The position numbers and the translations under genes are program-made. Shown one piece after another: positions 9,594 to 18,954 of a DNA stretch of 64,000 nt (positions are counted from its first letter, which is position 1; each line of letters begins with the position of its first letter). The stretch is taken from the NCBI GenBank assembly GCA_041394985.1, contig JAWLBI010000001.1, positions 4,340,001 to 4,404,000 of the forward strand. Direction: 5' to 3'. Under the pieces are notes generated by a model. The model was not told the DNA's origin. It did not search any database and was given only the letters and a program-made list of their open reading frames with translations. This stretch comes from JAGLON01 sp041394985 (GTDB lineage: Bacteria; Zixibacteria; MSB-5A5; GN15; JAAZOE01).

Positions 9594-9641
9594 GTTTAAT
9601 AACTCTCTTTTTTAACAAGAATATCGCACTTCCTCATCTGC

Positions 9642-9657
9642 TTTGACCTGAGTCAAT
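9642..9657 (+). promoter_or_regulatory. Candidate HcpR/FNR-family operator upstream of hcp
   Basis: TTTGACCTGAGTCAAT contains perfect arms TTGAC (9643-9647) and GTCAA (9652-9656) around CTGA. It closely resembles the HcpR consensus described upstream of hcp genes in sulfate reducers (TTTGACC-NN-GGTCAAA). The centre lies at 9649.5. A TACACT box at 9679-9684 could be a -10 element, which would put the site near -41.5, the class II activator position. HcpR senses nitric oxide and activates hcp; regulation here is inferred. Confidence 0.65.
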
Positions 9658-9734
9658 TCTTTTTCCCCCGATTCTTCATACACTCCTGCCACAATGAACA
9701 AACAGACAATGACAACGAACGAAGGGAAATGACT

Positions 9735-11405
9735 ATGTTTTGCTATCAGTGCGAACAATCCGCCAAAGGCACCGGCTGTACCGCTATCGGTCAGTGCGGA
9801 AAAGACCCCGAAACTGCTGCGCTCCAGGATATCCTGGTTTGGTCGGCCCAGAGAATTTCTCTGTACGCCAACCACTTACATAAACTCAATAAACGCGACA
9901 AAGAATTGGATATTTTTGTCGTCGAAGCCCTCTTTACGACCGTGACCAACGTCAACTTTGACCCCGCGCGTCTGAAATCCCTCATCGAAAAAGCCGACAC
10001 CTTACGCAAAAAAGCACGAGACCTGTATGAGACTGCCTGTAAGGAAACGGGCACGACTCCTGTAAACATTAAGGACACCGGCACCTTCGATCCGCTCGCG
10101 GCACTTCTTAACCCGACCAAATCATCACTGCCCGTCGGCATTGAAACCCGCCGCGCGGCCTTCGGCGATGATATCGCCGGCCTTCGCGAACTCGTTATGT
10201 ACGGTCTGAAAGGCATGGCCGCCTATGCCGATCATGCATTGGTTCTCGGCCGGGAGGATGATGCCGTTTATGCCTTTATCCATGAAGCTCTGGATACCCT
10301 GACCAATGTCGACCTGACCGCCGACGAACTCACCGCCCTCGCCTTGAAAACAGGCGAAGTCAACATCCGTGTCATGGAATTACTCGATGATGCCAATACC
10401 GGTACGTATGGCCATCCGGAACCGACTCGGGCTCTGGTTACAGTCAAAAAAGGCAGGGCGATTCTAGTGTCGGGGCATGACCTGAAAGACCTCGAGACAT
10501 TGTTGAAGCAGACTGAAGGAAAAGATATCAACATATACACGCATGGCGAGATGCTCCCTGCCCTGGCCTACCCGGAACTGAAAAAGTATCCGCACCTTGT
10601 CGGCAATTATGGCGGCGCATGGCAGGATCAGCAGAAGGAATTCGAGAATTTCCCCGGTGCCGTATTGATGACGACCAACTGTATTCAAAAGCCGCGCTCA
10701 TCATATGCTGGTCGAATTTTCACAACCGGCCTGGTCGCCTGGCCGGGTGTGATGCATGTGCCGAATGACGATTTTACACCAGTCATCGACGCTGCACTCG
10801 CAGCCGATGGATTCACCGAGGACGAACCGGAACGGTACATCACAATCGGATTCGCCCGCAATGCCGTCCTGCAGGTGGCCGACAAAGTCATCGATGCAGT
10901 GAAGGCAGGGGCGATCAAACATTTCTTCCTGGTCGGTGGATGCGACGGCGCCAAACCGGGACGGAATTACTATACCGATTTCGCCAAAATGGTACCCGAA
11001 GATTGCGTTATCCTGACGCTGGCCTGCGGTAAATTCAGATTCAATAAGCTGCCGTTCGGAGATATCGGCGGCATTCCGCGCCTGCTGGATGTCGGCCAGT
11101 GCAATGATGCCTACTCTGCAGTCAAAATCGCCCTGGCGCTCGCCGATGCCTTCGGCACCGATATCAATGGACTCCCGTTATCGCTCATTCTCTCATGGTA
11201 CGAGCAAAAGGCCGTCGTTATCCTGCTCAGTCTCCTTCATCTTGGTGTGAAAGATATCCGCCTCGGCCCGTCATTACCGGCATTTATCTCGCCGAATGTA
11301 TTGAAAGTATTGGTGTCCGCATTCAACATCAAGCCCGTTGGCACGGCTGAAGGAGATCTAAAAGATATTCTCCCGAATGCCCGAATCCAGTCGGTATCGG
11401 TATAG
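9735..11405 (+). CDS. hcp: Hybrid cluster protein (hydroxylamine / NO reductase)
   Basis: A 556-residue Hcp. The N-terminal iron-sulfur motif is Cys3-x2-Cys6-x8-Cys15-x5-Cys21, the spacing of the class I proteins of strict anaerobes. Hybrid-cluster ligands are recognisable as the His in VSGHDL, the Glu in THGEML, the Cys in MTTNCIQKP, VGGCDG and LACGKFR, and the Glu-Lys of SWYEQKA. Hcp is a nitric oxide or hydroxylamine reductase used in nitrosative stress. An ATG two codons upstream (9729) is also possible, but the GAAGGGA site is better spaced for 9735, which also gives the usual MFCYQCEQ start. An HcpR-like operator lies about 80 bp upstream. Confidence 0.97.
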   Translation: MFCYQCEQSAKGTGCTAIGQCGKDPETAALQDILVWSAQRISLYANHLHKLNKRDKELDIFVVEALFTTVTNVNFDPARLKSLIEKADTLRKKARDLYETACKETGTTPVNIKDTGTFDPLAALLNPTKSSLPVGIETRRAAFGDDIAGLRELVMYGLKGMAAYADHALVLGREDDAVYAFIHEALDTLTNVDLTADELTALALKTGEVNIRVMELLDDANTGTYGHPEPTRALVTVKKGRAILVSGHDLKDLETLLKQTEGKDINIYTHGEMLPALAYPELKKYPHLVGNYGGAWQDQQKEFENFPGAVLMTTNCIQKPRSSYAGRIFTTGLVAWPGVMHVPNDDFTPVIDAALAADGFTEDEPERYITIGFARNAVLQVADKVIDAVKAGAIKHFFLVGGCDGAKPGRNYYTDFAKMVPEDCVILTLACGKFRFNKLPFGDIGGIPRLLDVGQCNDAYSAVKIALALADAFGTDINGLPLSLILSWYEQKAVVILLSLLHLGVKDIRLGPSLPAFISPNVLKVLVSAFNIKPVGTAEGDLKDILPNARIQSVSV

Positions 11406-11465
11406 ACTTGGATCGAAGTGACATAACTACTATGCGGTAAAAAACACCCAAGGATAAAAACAATA

Positions 11466-11494
11466 AAGGCTCAAAAGGCATTCTTTTGAGCCTT
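11466..11494 (-). terminator. Hairpin terminator for the minus-strand response regulator
   Basis: AAGGCTCAAAAG (11466-11477) and CTTTTGAGCCTT (11483-11494) are perfect 12-bp arms with a 5-nt loop. On the minus strand the hairpin is followed by a T-rich stretch, and it lies about 65 bp past the regulator stop at 11558. It may also stop hcp transcripts from the other side. Confidence 0.65.
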
Positions 11495-11557
11495 CATAGT
11501 ATCGTTCATCGATCATTTCGTTTTCTAAGCCGAGTCCCACATCGGCAGTCAAACGAA

Positions 11558-11911
11558 TTATCCGATCGCCTTTTTCACTGCCGCCATGAGTTCTTCTCGG
11601 TCTATCGGCTTGTCGAACACCGCCACCGGCTGTCTCACCGCCAGATGTCGACCCGGTACACCACTGATGATGATGACAGGTATTTTCCCCAGCGTTTCGT
11701 TGCGATGCATCTTGCGATAAAAATCGGTTCCGGTGTTGTTCGGCATTTGTAAGTCGAGCGTGATTAAATCGGGAGATTCTGCCTCCAGTTTCTTCAGCCC
11801 TTCCACTCCGTCAACGGCGGTAACCGTTTCATAGCCTTCACTTTTGAACAATGTCTCGAGATAATTTCTGATATCAAGTTCATCATCGATGATGAGGATT
11901 TTTTTCGGCAT
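11558..11911 (-). CDS. Single-domain (CheY-like) response regulator
   Basis: A 117-residue receiver domain with nothing attached. The acidic cluster is Asp9-Asp10-Glu11, the phospho-acceptor is Asp53 (TLDLQMP), the switch Ser is Ser83 and the conserved Lys is Lys101 (FDKPI). A longer reading to 12010 exists, but a GGGAGAG ribosome site just before 11911 and the domain boundary fix the start here. Stand-alone receivers either act on a target by protein contact or relay phosphate. No histidine kinase is adjacent. Confidence 0.9.
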   Translation of the reverse strand: MPKKILIIDDELDIRNYLETLFKSEGYETVTAVDGVEGLKKLEAESPDLITLDLQMPNNTGTDFYRKMHRNETLGKIPVIIISGVPGRHLAVRQPVAVFDKPIDREELMAAVKKAIG

Positions 11912-12749
11912 ATTTCTCTCCCAGATCCAGATAGTTGAGCCGCGCGGCGCGGATATCGCCGTTCCGCAACCGGCATAAACAAAAATACATCTCCACTTAT
12001 GCAATGGCAAGTGCTTTCCACGGATTATTCATGATCCGGAAGCGAAAATTCAATTTGGGTGGCGGGGATTAGGCGCCGTGCGACCACCCGATAACCCGCT
12101 GTCATCAAACCGATAAGACAAATTTTATTTCCCAAAGAAGATAAGTTTTTTGCGCCTCTCGCCGATAATATACAACAACAGAGGAACTGATCTCAGGGAA
12201 TTGACGGATGTGTTTTCCGACACATCGAAATGAGATTTCGTCACGGAATGACAACCTTTGCCGAAGGAAATAGGAAAGCATGAAAAAACGGCATTATGAC
12301 AATCCCTCACAACCTGTTCGTCAGAATATGCATTATTCGGCGACATAAAAACAAACGCTTTAATTTCGGGGTTTGGCGACGTATTATGTTTGCGGCGATT
12401 AAATGGATTGTACCTCTGCCTCGACAGTCGCACTGGGAGAAAAAAGGACTTCATGCCGGATGCCTCAGCGGAACGGACCGATGGACGGGACGAATACTGA
12501 TCAGGCGCCACATCCCCAAATTAAATCGGCGATGCCGTTAATTCATTGAATGAAGAAAATTTAGAGTCAGGAAAAACATCCATATTTTTTGTTGACTTTA
12601 ATAGTGATTATTCCTGATTTTCTTATTGGACGACTACGGTCAGGAGAGGACTGGTATGTCTGTAATCATGGATGATGATTAAATGGAATACATAGAATAA
12701 ATATACCTGTTAAAAAATGTCATGGATAGGTGAGAAAGGAGTTACGCCT
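11912..12749. other. Long intergenic region without a convincing gene
   Basis: About 840 bp between divergent genes. Two open frames occur (12125-12511 minus, 12296-12541 plus) but neither has a ribosome site, domain-like composition or signal peptide. Small hairpins are present, for example ATGTGT/ACACAT around 12208-12225. A TTGACT box at 12592-12597 could be a -35 element for the downstream operon, but no good -10 is seen. No known riboswitch or tRNA was recognised. Confidence 0.5.
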
Positions 12750-12803
12750 ATGGACAAATTTGTTAAAGTGATAACTCAAAGGGAAACTTGTCAATACCAC
12801 TGA
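12750..12803 (+). CDS. 17-codon leader peptide upstream of the TonB receptor gene
   Basis: ATG at 12750, read as MDKFVKVITQRETCQYH, stop TGA at 12801-12803. It has its own AAAGGAG site at 12735-12741 with ideal spacing. The stop is followed within two bases by the strong AAAGGAGGAG site (12805-12814) of the next gene. The arrangement suggests translational coupling or attenuation, but no paired stem alternatives or codon run identifies a signal. Expression is unproven. Confidence 0.4.
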   Translation: MDKFVKVITQRETCQYH

Positions 12804-12823
12804 CAAAGGAGGAGTATTCTAGC

Positions 12824-15772
12824 ATGAAGCCAAAAGTTCTAATCGTGGCGTGTTTCGTAGCATGCTTAATGGCAGGCCCGATTCTTGCAGCCGTCACCGG
12901 TTCTATTACGGGAACCGTGATCGACTCGCAGACCAAAGAGCCGCTGGTCGGTGTCTCGGTCAGCATCGAAGGTACAAGAATGGGCGCCAAAACCGATGAT
13001 GAAGGACGTTACAATATTCTTAATGTCCCCGTCGGCACGTACAAACTCATGTTCAGTTCCATCGGTTATGCCAAGGTGGAAGTCTCCAACGTTCGCGTCT
13101 CTGCGGACCTTGCGACATTCCAAAACCGGGAACTGCAGCAGGAAACGACTGAAACGGGAAAGGTTATTACCGTAACCGCTGAACGCCCGATGGTCATCAA
13201 AGATAAGACCACGTCCGTCAACATTGTTGATCGTGAACAGTTGTTGGCGATGCCGACCCGCGGATTCGAGCAGGTCGTCGGTATTCAGAACTCGGTCGTT
13301 CGTATGAATTCGAACGTTGACGTGCGCCAGCGCGGCGGTCGTGAATCACTCGCCACCGCTCCGGAAATCAACCTCCGCGGCGGTCGTCCCTCGGAAGTCG
13401 CCTACTATGTCGACGGCTTCTCACAGCAGGACCCGCTCTCAGGTCTTTCGACGGCGAATATCAACAACAACGCCATTAAAGAAGTCTCGGTATTATCCGG
13501 CGCCTTCTCTGCCGAATATGGTCACGTCGCTTCCGGTATCGTGAATGTAACGACCAATTCCGGATCAAAGGATTATCATGGAAACTTCGAAGTCGTCAGC
13601 GATAATATCGCTTCGCCATTCGGCTATGACAGCTTCGACCAGAACTGGTACTCCGGTGATGTTTCCGGTCCCGTTCCGGGCCTGGAGAATGCCTATTTCT
13701 TCTTCTCCGGCGAACGCCGCTTCCTTCGCGATCGTTCTCCGTCTATCAAAACCAAGGAAATCTACGAAAAGTTCAATATTGCCGATCGCTATGACGAACC
13801 GCAGCGACTGCCCTATAACTCAGTCAGCGGTTGGTCCTATCAGGGTAAATTGAACTTCGATTTGACCTCGAATATCAAATTAATGGTCAATGGTAATGGC
13901 TCCGTCGATAAATGGCAGGAGTATCGCCATTATATGCAGAACCCGGTCTATGCATCTCAAATTGCCCACTCGCCGAAATACGACGACCGCAACCTGGGCA
14001 TCAACGCCAAGATAACGCATACGATCAGCCCCGAGACGTTCTATAACCTGTCCGTCTCGTATTTCAGCACCGAGCGCTATCGTGGCGACGGCGTTCTGTT
14101 CGATAGTTACAATTCCTACTATCGCACCATCTCCGGCTATGGCGAGCTGGCCAACCCGGAATACGATTACTACAACCTGTTCCGCGAACCGGATAGTGTC
14201 TATGCCGGTGACCTTGATGAAACGCTGCGCGGTACCGACGACGATACGCTCATCGGAATCTATGATTCCTACTGGGCCAACTATCTGAAGCGGAAATCGA
14301 CCTATATCGGGTTCAAGGGAGACCTGACGCATCAGTTCAACTCCCATAACACGATTAAGGTTGGTTTTGACTTCCAGCGCCATTCGCTTCGCTATTTCGA
14401 AAACCTGGATGCCACAAAGGTCCAGGATTCCACACTGACCGCCCTCGTCAACCGCTTGAATCGGTACGGGTACGGTTTCGACACACAGGAAGCGGATAAT
14501 CTCACCTTCTTGAACGATACGAAACACCCGATCAACATCGGTATCTTCGTTCAGGATCGTTTTGACTGGCGCGGATTCATCGTCAATGCCGGTCTCCGGT
14601 ATGACTATTTCGACTATAAAGCCTTGAGATTTAAAGACCTCAGCAATCCGTTCGACCCCGATCTGACCGGCGACCCGAATCTGGATCGCAGCGATCTCAC
14701 GGAATCGGAGAAATTCAGCCGCGTCTCGCCGCGACTGGGTATTTCATTCCCGGTGTCTGAGGAAACGCAGATTTACATCAACTTTGGTAAGTTCTATCAG
14801 CGGCCCGACCTGCGCCGTCTCTACGTCGGCTATGACTTCTTCGAGCAGCGCGTCGATGGCGGTTCGTACTATCCGACCGGTTCACCGAACCTCGAACCGG
14901 AAAAGACGACTCAGTACGAATTCGGTATGACGCATCAGTTGTCCGACAATATCGCATTCGATATTGCCGCCTATTACAAAGACGTGACGGATCTGACGCA
15001 GATCTTCCATCTGGCCGCGAATCCGAACTCATATGACATCTATTCCAATACGGACTATGGCACAATCAAGGGCTTCGACTTCAGCCTGAACATGCGCCGC
15101 ACCAGGAACATGAGCATGAGTCTGAAATACTCGCTCAGCTATGCCACCGGTACCGGTTCGTATGCCAATACGGCCTATAACATTGCCTGGAAGAACACCA
15201 GCGGTTATCCGAAACAAACCTTCCCGCTTGATTACGATCAGCGGCACAGTCTTATCGGTATGTTCGATTTCCGCACCGGCAAGGGCGAAGGTCCGAAGTT
15301 CGGCGACACATACATTTTCGAAAACACCGGTATCAATGCCATTGTGCAGATTGCCAGCGGTACCCCGTACACGCCGACGCTGCCGTATGATGGTGTAACC
15401 GTCAACTCATCAGTCCAGCAGATACCGACCGGCCCGATTAACTCGGCCAATCTCCCCTGGACATTTGTCGTCGATTTGAAGATCGAACGAGTCGTTACGA
15501 TCAACAAGATCAATCTGACGCCGTATGTCTGGGTGCGCAATCTCCTGGATACGGAAAACATTCTGGGCGTATACGAAGGCACCGGTAAGGCCGATGTCTC
15601 CGGTTACCTCACAACTGACGAAGGTCAGGTGCGGGCTTCCGAAACGACTCTGGCCTCGACCGGGCGGACGCGCGGCGAAGAGTTCGTGTACCGCTATGAT
15701 TTCGGCCAGTCGAATCCTAAAAACTATTCTAATCCCAGGATGATTCTTGTCGGACTTAGGATGTCATTCTAA
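12824..15772 (+). CDS. TonB-dependent outer-membrane receptor with carboxypeptidase-regulatory-like N-domain
   Basis: A 982-residue receptor. It has a signal peptide (residues 1-23), a CarboxypepD_reg-like beta-sandwich (about 25-105; GTVIDSQTKEPLVGVSV), a plug domain (about 120-260) with the YYVDGF and LSGAFSAEYG motifs, and a 22-strand-type barrel ending in Phe (GLRMSF). This SusC/CirA-like plan is typical of the FCB group. The start at 12824 follows the AAAGGAGGAG site; a longer frame from 12788 lacks one. It is followed 18 bp downstream by a secreted FlgD-tailed protein and then a PorV-like protein, so the three probably act together. The transported substrate is not evident. Confidence 0.92.
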   Translation: MKPKVLIVACFVACLMAGPILAAVTGSITGTVIDSQTKEPLVGVSVSIEGTRMGAKTDDEGRYNILNVPVGTYKLMFSSIGYAKVEVSNVRVSADLATFQNRELQQETTETGKVITVTAERPMVIKDKTTSVNIVDREQLLAMPTRGFEQVVGIQNSVVRMNSNVDVRQRGGRESLATAPEINLRGGRPSEVAYYVDGFSQQDPLSGLSTANINNNAIKEVSVLSGAFSAEYGHVASGIVNVTTNSGSKDYHGNFEVVSDNIASPFGYDSFDQNWYSGDVSGPVPGLENAYFFFSGERRFLRDRSPSIKTKEIYEKFNIADRYDEPQRLPYNSVSGWSYQGKLNFDLTSNIKLMVNGNGSVDKWQEYRHYMQNPVYASQIAHSPKYDDRNLGINAKITHTISPETFYNLSVSYFSTERYRGDGVLFDSYNSYYRTISGYGELANPEYDYYNLFREPDSVYAGDLDETLRGTDDDTLIGIYDSYWANYLKRKSTYIGFKGDLTHQFNSHNTIKVGFDFQRHSLRYFENLDATKVQDSTLTALVNRLNRYGYGFDTQEADNLTFLNDTKHPINIGIFVQDRFDWRGFIVNAGLRYDYFDYKALRFKDLSNPFDPDLTGDPNLDRSDLTESEKFSRVSPRLGISFPVSEETQIYINFGKFYQRPDLRRLYVGYDFFEQRVDGGSYYPTGSPNLEPEKTTQYEFGMTHQLSDNIAFDIAAYYKDVTDLTQIFHLAANPNSYDIYSNTDYGTIKGFDFSLNMRRTRNMSMSLKYSLSYATGTGSYANTAYNIAWKNTSGYPKQTFPLDYDQRHSLIGMFDFRTGKGEGPKFGDTYIFENTGINAIVQIASGTPYTPTLPYDGVTVNSSVQQIPTGPINSANLPWTFVVDLKIERVVTINKINLTPYVWVRNLLDTENILGVYEGTGKADVSGYLTTDEGQVRASETTLASTGRTRGEEFVYRYDFGQSNPKNYSNPRMILVGLRMSF

Positions 15773-15790
15773 AAGATGAGGACACGTAAG

Positions 15791-18700
15791 ATGAAAATAA
15801 AACTGCTAGTCTGTTGTTTGCTGGTCCTCCTTTTTACGCTGCCATTGACGGCGGCGCCGCCGAAAGGAAAAACCAGCAATTATGCTCAGACCATTGAAAA
15901 TACGACATGGATTGATGCTAACAAAATCCTCATGTTCGTAACCAACCACGGTAATTTCGGACGCGACCTTTCGGACTACTTCGGCTATGACTACGGTACA
16001 TTCTATCCGTATGCCGGAGATCCTGACCCGATCGCCGATGGTGTAGCCGACGCTGTTCGCTCACCGCTTTATGCCGCGGGTCTCTGGGCCGGCGGTCGTG
16101 ATTCGGCGACCAACGAAGTCCGCGTTATTATCTCTGAGTATAATGACGAATATGTCCCCGGTAATATGGAAGGCGGCACATTCGTCCCCGATAATCCTGA
16201 TTTCAAGATATTCAAAATGACGCCGAACATGGATCCGACGTCACAGATGTATCTTGACTATATGAGCATCGCCGTCCCGCTGGGCGCCCCGACGAAGGAA
16301 GTCAACGGCGAAACGGTTCCGGATATTACCGGCAGCCAGATGCTCTGGGCTGTCTATAACGACGCCAACCCGGCCCAGCACACCAATAACTCAGGTGAAA
16401 CCAACCCGATGGGTATCGAAGTTCGCCAGAGCACGTTCGGTTTCGACCGCGAAGACGCGCTCGGCGAAATCGTGTTCCTGAAATGGCAGATATTCAATAA
16501 AGGCGGCAATACGCTGCAGGATTGCTATTTCTCGGTCTGGTCGGATCCTGATCTTGGTGGCTCGGGCGATGACCTCGTCGGTATCGACACCCTGCTGTCA
16601 CTGGGCTTTTGCTATAACGCTAATAACAATGACCAGTATTATGCATCAACGCCTCCGGCCATCGGATTCGACTTCTTCCAGGGTCCGAAGGTCTTCACCG
16701 GAGACGATGCCGATACAGCCAAGGAATTCGGTACGTATTGGCCGCAGTACAAAACGCTTCCGGCGGCCTCGTTCAATAAATACATCAACGGTACAGACCC
16801 GGACAACTTCGGTGAGACCTACAACTATATGCGCGGCTTACAGGCAGACGGTAACCCGTATGAATACAACGGCACTGAGCTGCTGTTCCAGGTCAGCGGT
16901 GACCCGGTGGCCGGAACGGGTGATCTTGATATCGCTCCCGACGACCGCCGTATGATGATCAGCACCGGTCCGATTACCTTCCGCCCCGGCGACTCGACCG
17001 AAATCGTTGCCGCTATCGTAGTCGCGATGGGCGGTGACCGCCTGTCATCGATCTCCCTGTTGAAGTACTATGACGAATTCGCACAGGCGGCATATGATGC
17101 CGACTTCGTCGTTCCCGATCCGCCGGCCTCGCCGATCGTCACGATCAATCAGCTTGATCAGACGATCGTTCTGAACTGGACGGACACTTCCGAAGTCGAC
17201 CATGGTACCTATGACTTCCAGGGCTATACCATTTACCAGGGCGAATCCAGCACTGGTCCTTGGACGCGTATCGCAAACTATGACGTCGTCGACGGTGTCG
17301 CGCTTATTCTGGATGATGTCTACAATGTCGATGTCGGTTCTCTCGAAAACGTCGTCGTGAAAAAAGGTTCGGATAACGGCCTGACTCACTACTACATCAT
17401 TGACGAAGACAAACTGTTGGGCGGCGATCTCAACAATGTTTCTGAATATTACTTCCGCGTCGAAGCTTATTCATATGACGCCAATGCATTACCGAAGACA
17501 CTCACATCGGCAAATAAAACCCCGATCGCGGTACGCCCTCGCGGACCGCTGGCCGGGTTCTCCTCGATGTATGATGTCGCCGATACGCTGTTCGCTACGC
17601 ATAGCGAAGGTACAGGCGACGGCTCCGCCTTCGCGCTCATACTTAATCCGTATGACCTGACCGGTGATGATTACCGCGTCACGTTCGATATGGACGGAAT
17701 GGGTGCAATCTTCTGGACGCTGGCCAACACTTCGACCGGCGATACGCTGCTGACCGACCAGTACAATCAATCGGGCGATGATACATACATACCGCTGGAT
17801 GGTTTTGTGCTGAAAGTCAACGGTCCGCCGCTGGAAGGTAAATCATATGCCTATGCCAGCGCCAGCCCGGCGAATCTGAGCCCCGTGGCAACGGCTGAGG
17901 ATCCGGAATACACCGGCGGACGCTGGTTCACCGGCGGTCAGCACGGCGGCGAACTGTTCTTCGGCGGTGTCTTCATGGAACCGAACTTCTGGGGATTAAC
18001 CTCATTGGCGGTCGATGAATATCCGATCGTGGAACTTCGTTTCCGCCCCATGGCTTCCTATACCGATCTGAACGGCGACGGTTCCTATACAATCGGCGAA
18101 CCATATGTCGTCGATGATCCGGGTGAAACTCAAGGTGCATTCATGTACACAGGTTTCAGCGCAGGCGCATATGAAGGATTCTTTAATGTTCCGTTTACGG
18201 CCTGGGATGTAACCGATCCGGCCAATCCGCGCCAGCTGAACGTTGCTGTTCGCGATCGCGACGGTAATCATCAGTGGGATTTACATATTCTGCATGATCC
18301 GGCCACGACCGATACGACCGGATTGCCGAGAAGTGGTGATATCCAGTTTAACTACTGCTGGATTCTCAACACAACCTATGACCCGACCGGTACCTATTAT
18401 GGCGATGGCACGGGTGGCACAGTCGATTTCTGGAGCTATGACGGTGGCGCTGGTGTTTGGGATGCCGCCTGGACTCTCTGGGTTGACGACCGTCACAACG
18501 GCGGTATGCTCGCTGAAGAGTGTACCTTCACGCTGACGCCGAACTTCGTTAACTCGTCAGCCGATGTGTTCACTTTCACTCCTGAAGCCGCAACGCAGGT
18601 TACGGCCGAGGCGTCGCTTGATGATATCAAGGCGGTTCCGAACCCATTCTACCTGTATGGCAGCTACGACCCGTCACCGGGCAGCAAGCGTCTGGCGTTC

Positions 18701-18934
18701 CATCATCTGCCGGCAACGTGCACCATTCGCATTTACAACATCGCAGGTGATTTGATCAGGACGATCGAGAAAGACGATGCCAGCACTCCGATCGCTTTCT
18801 GGGATATGCTCACGGATCGTCAGCTTCCCATTGCCTCCGGTATTTATGTCTATGTCGTGGATGCTCCGGGCTACGGACATAAAGTCGGCAAGGTTGCTGT
18901 CTTCACCGAGACGGAAGTCTTGAAGATTTACTAA
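15791..18934 (+). CDS. Large secreted protein with fibronectin-type region and FlgD-like sorting tail
   Basis: A 1047-residue exported protein. A signal peptide (cleavage near LPLTAA) precedes a long beta-rich region with aromatic and aspartate-rich repeats. A fibronectin type III-like segment follows (about residues 440-540; PPASPIVTINQLDQTIVLNW). The C-terminal 90 residues are FlgD/type IX-like: they start with KAVPNPFYLYG, contain CTIRIYNIAGDLIRTIE and GIYVYVVDAPGYG, and end with a short strand. Such tails direct type IX secretion in Bacteroidota. An ATG at 15776 is in frame, but GAGGA at 15778-15782 favours 15791. Middle gene of a TonB receptor/PorV operon; paralogous in layout to the protein at 55237-57747. 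Confidence 0.8.
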   Translation: MKIKLLVCCLLVLLFTLPLTAAPPKGKTSNYAQTIENTTWIDANKILMFVTNHGNFGRDLSDYFGYDYGTFYPYAGDPDPIADGVADAVRSPLYAAGLWAGGRDSATNEVRVIISEYNDEYVPGNMEGGTFVPDNPDFKIFKMTPNMDPTSQMYLDYMSIAVPLGAPTKEVNGETVPDITGSQMLWAVYNDANPAQHTNNSGETNPMGIEVRQSTFGFDREDALGEIVFLKWQIFNKGGNTLQDCYFSVWSDPDLGGSGDDLVGIDTLLSLGFCYNANNNDQYYASTPPAIGFDFFQGPKVFTGDDADTAKEFGTYWPQYKTLPAASFNKYINGTDPDNFGETYNYMRGLQADGNPYEYNGTELLFQVSGDPVAGTGDLDIAPDDRRMMISTGPITFRPGDSTEIVAAIVVAMGGDRLSSISLLKYYDEFAQAAYDADFVVPDPPASPIVTINQLDQTIVLNWTDTSEVDHGTYDFQGYTIYQGESSTGPWTRIANYDVVDGVALILDDVYNVDVGSLENVVVKKGSDNGLTHYYIIDEDKLLGGDLNNVSEYYFRVEAYSYDANALPKTLTSANKTPIAVRPRGPLAGFSSMYDVADTLFATHSEGTGDGSAFALILNPYDLTGDDYRVTFDMDGMGAIFWTLANTSTGDTLLTDQYNQSGDDTYIPLDGFVLKVNGPPLEGKSYAYASASPANLSPVATAEDPEYTGGRWFTGGQHGGELFFGGVFMEPNFWGLTSLAVDEYPIVELRFRPMASYTDLNGDGSYTIGEPYVVDDPGETQGAFMYTGFSAGAYEGFFNVPFTAWDVTDPANPRQLNVAVRDRDGNHQWDLHILHDPATTDTTGLPRSGDIQFNYCWILNTTYDPTGTYYGDGTGGTVDFWSYDGGAGVWDAAWTLWVDDRHNGGMLAEECTFTLTPNFVNSSADVFTFTPEAATQVTAEASLDDIKAVPNPFYLYGSYDPSPGSKRLAFHHLPATCTIRIYNIAGDLIRTIEKDDASTPIAFWDMLTDRQLPIASGIYVYVVDAPGYGHKVGKVAVFTETEVLKIY

Positions 18935-18954
18935 ACAAGGAGGATGACATTAAA

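Noticed and set aside
12125..12511. 128-codon minus-strand frame
   Set aside because: No ribosome site, no signal or domain features, and amino-acid composition unlike the neighbouring genes.
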